From NCBI GenBank assembly GCA_963682055.1, contig OY821747.1, positions 25,852,126 through 25,916,125 on the forward strand: a stretch of 64,000 nt of DNA. The letters run 5' to 3'. This document shows, in pieces, positions 41,768 to 53,069 of the stretch (positions are counted from its first letter, which is position 1; each line of letters begins with the position of its first letter). The notes under the pieces were generated by a model, which was given only the letters and a program-made list of their open reading frames with translations, did no database searches and had not been told where the DNA came from. This DNA is from Primula veris (lineage: Eukaryota; Streptophyta; Magnoliopsida; Ericales; Primulaceae). The translations under genes and the position numbers were made by a program.

Positions 41768-44139
41768 GCTGGGAATAAAGGCAAACAACTGGCCATCGAG
41801 GGATCCGACAACCGGCAAGGCAAAACGATCAACGTCGTTCATATGTCACGACCCAAGGGCCCAGGCGGGGAACTATCGCGACAACGGCAGCTGGCCCACT
41901 TTGGCCAAGTAGCCAAGGCATCACAGGCGTCGACCTCTAAACGACAATGCACACCACGACGACATCCGCCCATTTCTTTCTCGGATCTTGACGAAGAAGG
42001 GGTGATTTACCCCCACGGAGACGCCATTAACCTCCGTGTTCAAATCGGCCTAGACACGGTCAGCAGGGTACTTGTCGACCAAGGAGCCTCATGTGATATC
42101 ATGTACATGGAGCTCTTCGACAAGATGGAACTCAAGCTGCAAGATCTACAGCCTACCGATGTCACACTGATCGGATTCATCTCTGAAACGACTAAACCGT
42201 TGGGTAAGATCGTCCTCAGTGTCACAACCGGGTCCGTGTCGGTTCCCGTGGAATTCTTAGTGGTCAACGACCACTCCGGCCACAACGCAATATTGGGCCG
42301 ACCTTGGTTACATGCCATGAAGGCCATACCCTCGACCTATCACCAAAAGGTCAAATACCCAAATGATAGGGGAGAGATCGAGACAGCCAGAGGATGCCAA
42401 GAGGATTCAAGGCGCTGTGAGGACATTACCGCGGCCCTTCAAACACAACTGAGCATTGTGGAACAACCCACCAGCACAAAGAAGCTAATCAACCAAATAT
42501 CCAAAACCGAAAGGGTTGTCGAAGAACAAGTAGGAGAGACACTTAGGAAGGTGTATATTACAGATATGGACGAGGAGCACTACTTCCTCCTCGGCGATAA
42601 CCTTCCAAAACAGGAATCCGAGGAGTTGAAAGCATTCCTTCTCAACAACATTGATAAATTCGCCTGGAGTCCTAAAGACATGCCGGGCCTAGACCCCAAT
42701 ACAGCATGCCACCACCTAAGTGTAAACGCCGAGTACAAGCCGATAGCACAGAGGAGCAGGAAAGTGTTTGTACAACACAGAGCAGCTATAATCGCTGAAG
42801 TACAAAAGCTATTGGAGGCTGCAGCCATAAGGGAGGTTTACTATCCAAAATGGTTGTCCAACCCGGTCGTCGTCCCTAAGAAGAACGGGAAGGAGAGAGT
42901 CTGTATAGACTTCACCAATCTCAACAAAGCCTGCCCGAGGGACCACTTTCCCCTTCCAAGGATTGATCAACTGGTGGACGCAACTGCGGGAGCAGAACGG
43001 ATGACCTTTCTTGATGCGTACTCAGGATATCATCAAATTCCCCTCGCCTACGAAGATCAAGAAAAGACTTCGTTTATATCGCCTTTGAGAAATTATTGCT
43101 ATACGGTAATGCCGTTCGGCCTACGCAATGCAGGAGCAACATACCAAAGGATGATAACAAGGGTATGTCGAGATCATATAGGGAAGACGATGGAGGTATA
43201 CATAGACGACATGGTCATCAAAAGCGAAAGAGCCACATCCCACCTTCAAGATATCAGGGACGTTTTCCGAACGTTGGGCGAGCACAAACTGAAACTCAAT
43301 GCGAGCAAGTGTGCATTTGGCATCAGCAAAGGGAAATTCTTGGGGCATATGGTTAGCCGACGAGGAATAGAGGCTAATCCCGATCAAATAACGGCTCTAC
43401 GGAACCTAGCAGCGCCCAAGAATAAGAAACAGGTACAAGAGCTCACGGGAATGATGGCCGCGTTGAGCAGGTTCATTAGCCGATCCGCAGACAAGGGACG
43501 GCCGTTTTTTGAATCACTCAAGAAGGATAAGAAATTCGAGTGGGACCCGGGATGTGAAGCTTCATTCAACAATCTCAAAGAGTACTTGAGGACACTGCCA
43601 CTGCTAGTAAGGCCGAACAAAGGAGACATTCTGGCATGCTACCTAGCAGTTTCCACTACAGCTGTGAGTGCAGTTATCCTAAGAGAAGAAGGTCGCGAAC
43701 AATTTCCGATCTACTTCGTCAGCAAGACTCTGGTCGAAGCCGAAACACGTTATCTACCCTTGGAAAAGCTGTGTCTGGCATTGGTCGTCGCAACCAGAAA
43801 GTTGCCACACTATTTCATAGCTCATCAGGTCCAGGTATACACGAAATTTCATATCAAAGAGTTACTTCGACGGACGGACATTAGCGGTCGAGTTGCCGCC
43901 TGGGGGGTCGAAATATCCCAATTTCATATCGAGTTCGTACCCCGCCATGCCATAAAGGGGCAAGTCCTGGCCGATTTCGTCGCGGAGTTCACCGAAGGCT
44001 ACGATGAGCCTTTGGCGCTCTCTCCGCAATCACACTGGCAGATACACGTCGACGGATCAGCCACCAAGGACGGATCCGGAGCAGGGATCGTCCTAAAGTC
44101 TAGCGAGTGAGCAATCATCGAAAAAAGCATAAAAGTGGG
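41768..44139 (+). pseudogene. Element B protease, reverse transcriptase, RNase H, start of second RNase H
   Basis: One long frame (read from 41843 to 44110) has the protease RVLVDQGASCDIMY, RT motifs FPLPRIDQLVDATAG, FLDAYSGYHQIPLAY, MPFGLRNAGATYQRM and YIDDMVIKS (near 43200), RNase H blocks (YLPLEKLCLALVV, GRVAAWGVEISQF, ADFVAEF) and the start of the second RNase H (IHVDGSATKDGSGAG). A TGA at 44108-44110 follows SSE, where A has GGA. Element C then interrupts it 29 bp later. Within this stretch no other stop is present, so it is better preserved than A. Confidence 0.92.
44135..44139. repeat. Target-site duplication of element C, left copy (GTGGG)
   Basis: GTGGG here and CTGGG at 49119-49123 flank element C. 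Comparison with element A (...AAAACTAGGCTTCC) shows that removing C and one copy restores the second RNase H sequence. Confidence 0.8.
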
Positions 44140-44370
44140 TGTTGAACATAGAGTTCAATAATGATTTTGATTATTACTTCGATTATGCGTTTAATGATTT
44201 TACGATTTCGATGATATAACTCTTGTCTTGTCCAAAAATAGAAAACGTATATTTCAGGTCTTTAAATGATAGAGCATTCGATAACAAAGCCATAGGTTCA
44301 AGCGGAACCAAAATCGGAGCTAAAACGAAAGAGTTATGAGCATTCGAAGATTTACGGGACCAGGATTACA

Positions 44371-44525
44371 GTCGACCGATCGACTGGACAAAAACGATCG
44401 ATCGTTTTTGGTCAAATTTCTTCCAGTGAGTCCAGTATAAAAACGACCGATCGTTTTCAGAAAACGACCGATCGTTTTCTGTAAAACGACCGATCGACTG
44501 TAGAAAACGACCGATCGTTTTCTGC
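44371..44525 (+). promoter_or_regulatory. Array of CGATCG-centred palindromes in U3 of element C
   Basis: AAAACGACCGATCG starts at 44440, 44461, 44483 and 44504, a 21-22 bp period. Looser copies lie at 44371-44410. Each unit is nearly its own reverse complement. The 3' LTR has two units fewer. The array ends about 90 bp before the TATA box. Confidence 0.7.
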
Positions 44526-44612
44526 AGTTTTCGAAAACAGCTTTTCAGCTTATTCTGGAAAAGAGCTGTTATATCTTCAACGGTCATAACCCAGAAAAAC
44601 AGACTTTGCTGT

Positions 44613-44620
44613 TATATAAA
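44613..44620 (+). promoter_or_regulatory. TATA box of element C 5' LTR
   Basis: TATATAAA followed by CCACCCC; the same box is at 48372-48379 in the 3' LTR. Confidence 0.7.
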
Positions 44621-45361
44621 CCACCCCAATCTCTCTCCTAAATAACCAATGACAATATCTATTAACATCCTTCAACCTCTCTCATAAAAACCCTAAAATC
44701 ACCATTTTGGTGAATATATTCGAGAAAGAGGGAAATCAAAGAAAAGGAGATTCAAGCTCGATCATCATCAACAACTCACCAATTAGCTTTTTAAGAAGCA
44801 ATTAGAATCGTGAGAGAAGTTACATTTTTGTAACTAAATTTGTATCGAGTGTTTTATAAACTCAATTGTGAGCGAGTGAACGGGTAGAGGCTTTGTAAGC
44901 AAGTGAAGCTTAAAAGCTCTAGGTTTTTCATTCGGGTACTCATAAATTGAGGGGGAGTCGTAGACTCGTAGTCGTGTTCTCTTGCACTTGTATCAAGAGT
45001 AGGAACCTCGGGTAGAGGGTGAGCCAATCGGTCAATTGAGCTCGATAGGGTTTGTAAAATCCGGAAGAAACATTTTAGTGAAATACTCGGTAGTACCGAG
45101 AAGAGGACGTAGGCGCGTTTGCCGAACCTCTATAAATCACGGTGTCATTTTCTTCCCTTGCTTTTACTTTCCGCAACTTATATTCTTGCATATTTATTGC
45201 TTGCGTTTAGTTATTTTAGCAATTTATTAACTCTTGTTAAAACGCTTAAGCTTAGAATTGCATAAGTTGGGTGGTTAGTTGCATAGAATTTTAATTAGGC
45301 GAAAATCGCCAAATCCTTATTCACCCCCCCTCTAAGGATTAGCCGCACCGGGGCCAACAAT

Positions 45362-45373
45362 TGGTATCAGAGC
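45362..45373 (+). other. Element C primer-binding site
   Basis: TGGTATCAGAGC, the standard site for initiator Met-tRNA in plant Copia elements, starts 3 bp after the LTR. Confidence 0.92.
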
Positions 45374-45421
45374 CGAGGCTCTTGATTATAGAAATCTAAC
45401 GATTTAAGAGTTAAGATCCCG

Positions 45422-47656
45422 ATGGCTAATATACTTAATTTCGCATCCGGCATGGCTTCATCACCCAATACACCTCCATATTTTGATGGAATAAATTTTT
45501 CATATTGGAAGGATAGGATGAGCATGTTTTTACAAAGCTTTAATGTTAAACTTTGGATGACCATTAAAGTAGGATATTCCGCTCCTAAATCCGAAAATAG
45601 CGAGAACCAAATCCCCGTAGAGGACCTAGATAATGCTCAACTAGAAGCCTACTCTACCAACGCCAAAGCGATGTACGCTATTGTTTGTGCCGTTTCTCCT
45701 AACGAGTACAACAAAATTTCCGCTTGTAAAACCGCTAAGGCTATGTGGGATAAGTTAGTAGTTATGCACGAGGGAACTAACCAAGTTAAGGATTGCAAAC
45801 TCCAACTTTTAGTTCATGACTACGAACTTTTTAAAATGAGCGAGGGTGAAACTATTTCCGACATGCCTGCTAGATTTACTACTATTACTAATGGATTAAC
45901 ATCTCTTGGTAAGTCTTTGTCTTGTAAGGAAATGGTTTCGAAGGTGATTCGGAGCTTGCCGAAGGAATGGGAACCAAAGGTCACCGCAATTCAAGAGGCG
46001 CACGACATGAACACATACTCTCTTGATGCATTGACGGGTTCACTCATTACACACGAGATCACCCTCAATAGTCACAAGCCAATCTCGAAAAAGAGGGAGA
46101 TAGCTTTCAAAGGAACGACTTGTGACGAAAGCAATGAGCTATCCGAGGACGACGAAAATTCAATGGAAATCATTCGAATCGTCAAGGAAATACTAAAGCT
46201 TAAAGGCCAACGCAAACATAAAGGTAAATCGTCAAATAATTCAATTTATTCTAACGATTTTGTTTGCTATACTTGTGGCAAGGAAGGACACATGGCGAGA
46301 GATTGCACCAAAAATCGCAAGAGCAAAGCCAAGAAGAAGATATTCGATTCAAGCTCTAGCGATAACTCCGACCAAGATGAAGTCGCGCATCTTGGTTGCT
46401 ATATGGCCATGGAAGACAACAATGAGCCTAACCAATCGTCTTCAAGCGAAAGTGACCACTCAAGCAATAGTGACAACGATGAGGTAAAAGAATTTTCCCA
46501 TGATGAATTAATTCATATGTGTGGAATTTATTCCGAAAAAGTTCCTAAGCTTGTAGAGAAGGTCAAATCTCTTAAAAAGATAAATTCTTCTCTCAATGAA
46601 GAAATAAGATCTTTAAAAAGAGATAAAAATGAAAATGAGTCTATTCCGAAATCGTCATTCTCTTTAAGTGATATAGATGACGAAAAGGAAGACTTGAAAG
46701 ATAAAAACAATGATCTCATTATTCAAAACGAGTCTTTACAAACCGAGATCAATTTTCTTAAAAATGAGATGTCTAGACTTGCTAAAACTCTTTCAAAACC
46801 ATCTTCTTTAGATTGCGATTTATTAGAAAATTTTGAAGAGTTAAAAGATGCTTTCGATAAAGTTAAAAGCAAAAACAAGGTTTTAAGTTCTCATGCTTTT
46901 AACTTAAATGACAAGGTCAAGGTTTTAGAAACCGAGAATGAATCGTTGAAAACTAAAAACAACGATCTTGTCATTTCCATTGAAAAACTTAATTTAACAA
47001 TCTCAAAGTTTTCTAAAGGAAAAACCGTTTTAGATAACATTTTGAGTTGTCAAAAAGATGTCAATGATAAGAGCGGTTTAGGTTTTGATTGCATTGGTTC
47101 TACTTCTAACAAAACCCGCTTCGTCAAAGCCTCTAATATTTCTAAAACTTCTACTCCGCCTAAACAAGAGGTTGTTTTTACAAAAGGGAGTACTTCCAAG
47201 ATTTCTCAAAAATCTTTTAATGATAGGAAAGGTATAGGTTTTAAAACCAAATTGGATACTCCAAAAACCCTTTCCAAAACTTCGTATAACTCTCGTTATA
47301 CTAAAAAGTCTAAGCATTGTGTGCATTGTAGTAGAAATGAGCATATTTCTTCTAGATGCCCTTATCGTTTCCGTGTTAGTAGAAGCGATTTGAAATGGGT
47401 AGTAAAGACCCGAGCCACTAACAATGTCGGACCCAAAAGAAATTGGGTACCAAATGGCAAATCTTGTGTTGTAGGTATCTCCATTCAAAAGGAGAAAATC
47501 AACAAGTGGTTGGCAACACCGGCAAAAACCGTGGAAGTCAAGAAGATCGACTCCACTATCAAGAATGAAGTGCCGTTGATCGACAAAGGTGGGAGGCATA
47601 CCAACAAATGGTACCACCTATTTGGAATCGGCAACGCTCAATGCAAATGCCATTAG
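45422..47656 (+). CDS. Element C gag polyprotein, 744 aa
   Basis: The ORF starts at ATG 45422 (MANILNFASGMASS), 49 bp after the primer site. Residues about 20-230 form a Copia gag domain (YFDGINFSYWKDRM, AKAMWDKLVVMHEGT, VIRSLPKEW). The zinc knuckle CYTCGKEGHMARDC is near residue 280. Acidic Ser-rich and coiled-coil stretches follow (about 300-560), then a second Cys/His cluster, HCVHCSRNEHISSRC, near residue 640, and KRNWVPNGK. In full-length Copia elements that last type of block precedes the protease; here the ORF ends soon after with KWYHLFGIGNAQCKCH. It is intact, with no stops. Confidence 0.93.
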   Translation: MANILNFASGMASSPNTPPYFDGINFSYWKDRMSMFLQSFNVKLWMTIKVGYSAPKSENSENQIPVEDLDNAQLEAYSTNAKAMYAIVCAVSPNEYNKISACKTAKAMWDKLVVMHEGTNQVKDCKLQLLVHDYELFKMSEGETISDMPARFTTITNGLTSLGKSLSCKEMVSKVIRSLPKEWEPKVTAIQEAHDMNTYSLDALTGSLITHEITLNSHKPISKKREIAFKGTTCDESNELSEDDENSMEIIRIVKEILKLKGQRKHKGKSSNNSIYSNDFVCYTCGKEGHMARDCTKNRKSKAKKKIFDSSSSDNSDQDEVAHLGCYMAMEDNNEPNQSSSSESDHSSNSDNDEVKEFSHDELIHMCGIYSEKVPKLVEKVKSLKKINSSLNEEIRSLKRDKNENESIPKSSFSLSDIDDEKEDLKDKNNDLIIQNESLQTEINFLKNEMSRLAKTLSKPSSLDCDLLENFEELKDAFDKVKSKNKVLSSHAFNLNDKVKVLETENESLKTKNNDLVISIEKLNLTISKFSKGKTVLDNILSCQKDVNDKSGLGFDCIGSTSNKTRFVKASNISKTSTPPKQEVVFTKGSTSKISQKSFNDRKGIGFKTKLDTPKTLSKTSYNSRYTKKSKHCVHCSRNEHISSRCPYRFRVSRSDLKWVVKTRATNNVGPKRNWVPNGKSCVVGISIQKEKINKWLATPAKTVEVKKIDSTIKNEVPLIDKGGRHTNKWYHLFGIGNAQCKCH

Positions 47657-47927
47657 CGAGCGGACTCACCATCACATATTCGGTATACTCTACTCATTTA
47701 TGTCTACATATATGTGATTAGGTGGGTATATGCATAATAATAACATTTTTCATGTTTTGGTTTTTCTTTGAAAACCCTTCACATAACCCCATATTTTTTA
47801 TTATTGATTGCATTTTGATAATGCCAAAGGGGGAGAAAAATGATATAATTTGGTGTAATGCGTTTTGTTAAAATGGAGGAGATATTTTTCTTGTATCTTG
47901 TAAAATCATCATTAGTTTGTCATAATC
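47657..47927 (+). other. Element C 3' untranslated region
   Basis: T-rich, no conserved ORF; leads to the polypurine tract. Confidence 0.6.
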
Positions 47928-47941
47928 AAAATGGGGGAGAT
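47928..47941 (+). other. Element C polypurine tract
   Basis: AAAATGGGGGAGAT abuts the 3' LTR. Confidence 0.85.
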
Positions 47942-49118
47942 TGTTGAACATAGAATTCAATAATGATTTTGATTATTACTTCGATTATGCGTTTAATGAT
48001 TTTACGATTTCGATGATATAACTCTTGTCTTGTCCAAAAATAGAAAACGTATATTTCAGGTCTTTAAATGATAGAGCATTCGATAACAAAGCCATAGCTT
48101 CAAGCGGAACCAAAATCGAAGCTAAAACGAAAGAGTTATGAGCATTCGAAGATTTACGGGACCAGGATTACAGTCGACCGATCGACTGTACAAAAACGAC
48201 CGATCGTTTTTGGTCAAATTTCTTCCAGTGAGTCCAGTATAAAAACGACCGATCGTTTTCAGAAAACGACCGATCGTTTTCTGCAGTTTTCGAAAACAGC
48301 TTTTCAGCTTATTCTGGAAAAGAGCTGTTATATCTTCAACGGTCATAACCCATAAAAACAGACTTTGCTGTTATATAAACCACCCCAATCTCTCTCCTAA
48401 ATAACCAATGACAATATCTATTAACATCCTTCAACCTCTCTCATAAAAACCCTAAAATCACCATTTTGGTGAATATATTCGAGAAAGAGGGAAATCAAAG
48501 AAAAGGAGATTCAAGCTCGATCATCATCAACAACTCACCAATTAGCTTTTTAAGAAGCAATTAGAATCGTGAGCGAAGTTACATTTTTGTAACTAAATTT
48601 GTATCGAGTGTTTTATAAACTCAATTGTGAGAGAGTGAACGGGTAGAGGCTTTGTAAGCAAGTGAAGCTTAAAAGCTCTAGGTTTTTCATTCGGGTACTC
48701 ATAAATTGAGGGGGAGTCGTAGACTCGTAGTCGTGTTCTCTTGCACTTGTATCAAGAGTAGGAACCTCGGGTAGAGGGTGAGCCAATCGGTCAATTGAGC
48801 TCGATAGGGTTTGTAAAATCCGGAAGAAACATTTTAGTGAAATACTCGGTAGTACCGAGAAGAGGACGTAGGCGCGTTTGCCGAACCTCTATAAATCACG
48901 GTGTCATTTTCTTCCCTTGCTTTTACTTTCCGCAACTTATATTCTTGCATATTTATTGTTTGCGTTTAGTTATTTTAGCAATTTATTAACTCTTATTAAA
49001 ACGCTTAAGCTTAGAATTGCATAAGTTGGGTGGTTAGTTGCATAGAATTTTAATTAGGCGAAAATCGCCAAATCCTTATTCACCCCCCCTCTAAGGATTA
49101 GCCGCACCGGGGCCAACA
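47942..49118 (+). repeat. Element C 3' LTR
   Basis: It matches the 5' LTR except for about ten single-base changes and a 43 bp gap in the palindromic array. Confidence 0.95.
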
Positions 49119-50750
49119 CTGGGCTTCCGAGCTACCAACAATGAGGCAGAATACGAAGCCATGATAAATGGCATGCTCATTTCCCGGTCCCTCGGATGCT
49201 CCCACTTAATTGCAAGCTCAGACTCCATGCTCATCGTCAATCAAGCCATCGGCGAGTACCAAGCCAAAGATGACAGAATGATCCTCTACCAAGAAAAAGT
49301 CCAAAGCTTAATGGCAACCTTCGAACAGTGCGAGTTAATAAGAATCAATCGCACCGAAAATGCACATGCCGATGCCTTGGCCACCCTAGCCTCGACATTA
49401 ACATTGACTGACACCCGGTCGATCACAGTGGAACTACTGCCAACCCCGAGCATAATTAAAAGGGTAGACCGAGTGACATCAATACAGTACGAACTAGGTT
49501 GGATGGAGGACATGACTCGTTATCTGCGAAATGGAAAGCTCCCGGCCGACAAGATAAAAGCGCTGAAAATTACAAGAAAAGCTCCTCGCTTCTGGCTATC
49601 CGAGGACGATAAACTATACAATTCCAGTTACCGGGGACCCCACCTACTGTGCGTCCCGACCGAGCTACAAATGCCGGTCTTGGAGGAAATCCACGAAGGA
49701 TCCTGCGGAGCACACATCAAAGGGCGATCCCTTGCAAACAAGGCAGTGACCCAAGGATATTGGTGGCCCTATATCAAGCGAGACGCCGATGCATACGTCC
49801 AACGTTGCGACAAGTGCCAACGATTCGCCAAGATACCACGGCTCCCATCATCTATGATGACCCCGGTATCGGCACCATGGCCGTTCACTCAATGGGCAAT
49901 TGATTTAGTCGGTAAACTCCCAAGAGCACCTGGGAGTGTGGAATATCTGATCGTCGCGACGGATTATTTCACCAAATGGGTCGAAGCTAAACCCCTATGA
50001 GAAATCAAAGCCAGCAACGTCAAACAATTCATTTGGGAATACATCATCACTAGGTTCGGTATACCGTACGCTATTGTCGCCGACAACGGAACCCAGTTCA
50101 AAGATGCCAATTTACAGCTGTGGTACGATGAACTAGGTATCCGAAAGTTCTATTCGACGCCGACATACCCACAGGGAAACGGGCAAGCTGAAGTGTCAAA
50201 CCGAACAATATTAGACGGCATCAAGACCACCCTTGAACAAGCAAAGGGGAGGTGGCCCGAGCGGCTACTCAACGTTTTATGGTCATGCCGAACTACACCA
50301 AAGACGGGCACCAAGGAAACCCCGTTTAGCTTAGCATACGGTGTCGAGGCCATCATACCGACAGAAATCGGGCTACCCACGCTCCGAACGACTTTAGTCG
50401 AGCAGGGAAACAATGAACTAAGAATGAGAGAAGAGCTAGACATGATAGACGAGAAACGAGAGATAGCAGCCCTTACCCTAGCTAAATACCAACAAAGCGT
50501 GAAGCAAACTTATGACAAGAGAGTAAGAGGATCCAAAGAATTCATGGTAGGAGAACTGGTGCTGCGACGAGTGACGGTCTATACCCGCAACGAAATACAT
50601 GGCAAACTAAGCCCTACCTGGGAAGGCCCATACGAAATCGTCAAGCAAACGAGTCCAGTCTCTTACAAAATCAAAAGCGTACTGTTCGCCAATAGCCGAG
50701 GGGAAAAGAATTCTTGGAATGTGGCTAACCTAAAGAAGTACTACGTATAG
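49119..50750 (+). pseudogene. Element B second RNase H (rest) and integrase, one stop
   Basis: Right of element C the frame resumes: LGFRATNNEAEYEAMINGM, SMLIVNQAI, ENAHADALATLAS, then the HHCC finger (HEGSCGAHIKG ... RCDKCQRF), WAIDLVGKL, VADNGTQF, GNGQAE (the three catalytic residues), GELVLRRV and NLKKYYV. A TGA at 49998-50000, where A has an Arg codon, is the only stop I see. Element C split this domain from the rest of pol, so the element lost autonomy at that insertion at the latest. Confidence 0.92.
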
Positions 50751-50856
50751 GCAATCTTCCGAGTACAGGTGCCACCTTACCCCTCCTGCTTAATGGCATT
50801 ATCTTTCGTATTTTTGAATGAATAAAATATATTATCATACTGTCTAGCGAATGCAA

Positions 50857-51810
50857 ATGAAATTCCGTAAATGGCGTGTTTTCAAAGGAACGCCTAGGAA
50901 TACTATGAAATTCCCAACATGGCCGAAGTGCCTAGGAATATTATGAAATTCCGTAAATTGCGTGTTATCGAAGGAACGCCTAGGAATACTATGAAATTCC
51001 CAACATGGCCGAAGTGCCTAGGAATATTATGAAATTCCGTAAATGGCGTGTTATCGAAGGAACGCCTAGGAATACTATGAAATTCCCAATATGGACGAAG
51101 TGCCTAGGAATATTATGAAATTCCGTAAATGGCGTGTTTTCAAAGGAACGCCTAGGAATACTATGAAATTCCCAACATGGCCGAAGTGCCTAGAAATGCT
51201 ATGAAATTCTGTAAATGGCGTGTTTTCAAAGGAACGCCTAGGAATACTATGAAATTCCCAACATGGCCGAAGTGCCTAGGAATACTATGAAATTCCGTAA
51301 ATGGCGTGTTTTCGAAGGAACGCCTAGGAATACTTTGAAATTCCCAACATGGCCGAAGTGCCTAGGAATACTATGAAATTCCGTAAATGGCGTGTTTTCG
51401 AAGGAACGCCTAGGAATACTATGAAATTCTCAACATGGCCGAAGTGCCTAGGAATACTATGAAATTCCGTAAATGGCGTGTTTTCGAAGGAACGCCTAGG
51501 AATACTATGAAATTCCCAACATGGCCGAAGTGCCTAGGAATACTATGAAATTCCGTAAATGGCGTGTTTTCGAAGGAACGCCTAGGAATACTATGAAATT
51601 CCCAACATGGCCGAAGTGCCTAGGAATATTATGAAATTCCGTAAATGGCGTGTTATCGAAGGAACGCCTAGGAATACTATGAAATTCCCAACATTGCCGA
51701 AGTGCCTAGGAATACTATGAAATTCCCAACATGGCCGAAGTGCCTAGGAATGCTATGAAATTCCCTAAATGGCGTGTTTTCAAAGGAACGCCTAGGAATA
51801 CTATGAAATT
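50857..51810. repeat. Tandem repeat of element B, 86 bp x ~11
   Basis: GGCGTGTT recurs every 86 bp. Each unit has two related halves of about 43 bp, one with GAACGCCTAGGAATACTATG and one with AAGTGCCTAGGAATATTATG. AAATTCCCAACATGGC and GTGCCTAGGAATA are shared with the minus strand of the element A array. The position is the same: right after pol. Confidence 0.95.
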
Positions 51811-51940
51811 CATATGCAGGTACAATGCAAGGAATAATTCAGGTCCACATTACGGCGGCGATACGATACAAAATAGCGAACACAATGAAGGAGAATCAAT
51901 CTAAACAATGAAATATCAACAAGAAGCATATCCAATACAG

Positions 51941-52213
51941 GAATAACGAAATGACAAATGAATCAGCAAGGAAAAATCGATCCAATCAATCAAATAGCAA
52001 TACGACAATGGAAAGGTACAAAACAGGAATAACGAAATGACAAATGAATCAGCAAGGAAAAATCGATCCAATCAATCAAATAGCAATACGACAATGGAAA
52101 GGTACAAAACAGGAATAACGAAATGACAAATGAATCAGCAAGGAAAAATCGATCCGATCAATCAAATAGCAATACGACAATGGAAATGTACAAAATAGGA
52201 ATAAAGAAATAAC
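51941..52213. repeat. Second tandem repeat of element B, 86 bp x 3
   Basis: GAATAACGAAATGAC occurs at 51941, 52027 and 52113, with a partial fourth at 52199. The units are nearly identical. The sequence is unrelated to the neighbouring array by eye, yet the period is also 86 bp. Confidence 0.92.
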
Positions 52214-52280
52214 ACAAATAGTCCTCGCCCGCATTACGGAGGCAACAAGAAGATCATCGACACTAAAAAAAAAAACTCAT

Positions 52281-52931
52281 TTAAGAAGAGCTACTACAGG
52301 AGGAGCACGACGGTAATTGACCGAGCTCAATTTCTTCGTCATCCGTCGTCGTGTCCCCATCTGTCTCATCACCATCAAAACGCTCCTCAGAAATGAGGGC
52401 ATCAAAATTGGTCGTATGAGCTCCAACGCAAGTCAGCGTCTGAAGCCGCGCGTTGAACTCGGCTTCTTTAGCAAACTCGTGAGCATCCGAGGCCGCTTTA
52501 CGGCGATCATCGTCGAAGGGGAGATTACGGCGAGCTTCGATCATAGCCGCGGAAGCATCGTATCTGGTTCGGGACAAACGGAAATACTTCACCAACGCGT
52601 TGGCTTTGGTTACCAACAACTTTAATTTGCCGAAGTATTTGTCCTTTGCACGCTAATATCGATCCAAACGACGCTCCTGAACCTCAACAACATGCTCGGC
52701 ACGGCGAACGTATTCTCGAAAAGAGGCCGCCTGAGTTTTCAGCTTTGCCCGAAGTCGAGCACATTGGTCGATCAACTTGACGTTCTTGCCCATCAAAACG
52801 ATGTAAGGCCAGTTGGCAGGCACCTCACTAGCCGCACCAGAGGAGACCTCTTCCCGGGCAGCCCCAGTAGGTCCTAACCCCAGGCTAACTAGGCATGGAG
52901 AACCAGCCTGGTGTGACGTAGTAGCGTGTGC
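52281..52931 (-). pseudogene. Antisense ORF8 of element B
   Basis: Read on the minus strand, the frame opens after a TATAG acceptor-like site at 52931 and ends at 52281 (LGQLPSCSSCSSSS). Shared blocks with A are RRAEHVVEVQERRLDRY, DASAAM and GAHTTNFD. A TAG at 52655-52653 (TGG in A) interrupts it, and the ATG used in A is ACG here. So A and B are broken at different places, which means the ancestral unit was intact. Function unknown; mostly coiled coil. Confidence 0.65.
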
Positions 52932-53069
52932 CTATAAAAACAAAAAAAAAAATGGGGAAGAACGAGAAGAGATGAATATACAACCGCAAGAAACGAAAAG
53001 ACGAAAATAGAAAAAACGAATATTTCCATACAAGCTACAAATAAAACGACAAAACAAGCTACTCGATTA

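Larger units (their letters stand above)
44140..45359 (+). repeat. Element C 5' LTR
   Basis: It ends GGCCAACA directly before ATTGGTATCAGAGC. It contains a palindromic array (44440-44525) and a TATA box (44613-44620). Confidence 0.95.
44140..49118 (+). mobile_element. Element C: gag-only Copia-type LTR element (TR-GAG-like), 5.0 kb
   Basis: Two LTRs (1220 and 1177 bp) with TGTTGAACA and GGCCAACA ends enclose a Met-tRNA primer site, one 744-codon gag ORF and a polypurine tract. There is no protease, integrase, RT or RNase H, so it must borrow them from a full-length relative. It sits in the second RNase H of element B. About ten single-base differences and one 43 bp gap between its LTRs make it the youngest complete element here. 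Confidence 0.93.

Noticed and set aside
44140..49118. Element C as a complete autonomous Copia element
   Set aside because: Only gag is present between the primer site and purine tract; no protease, integrase, RT or RNase H motif was found.
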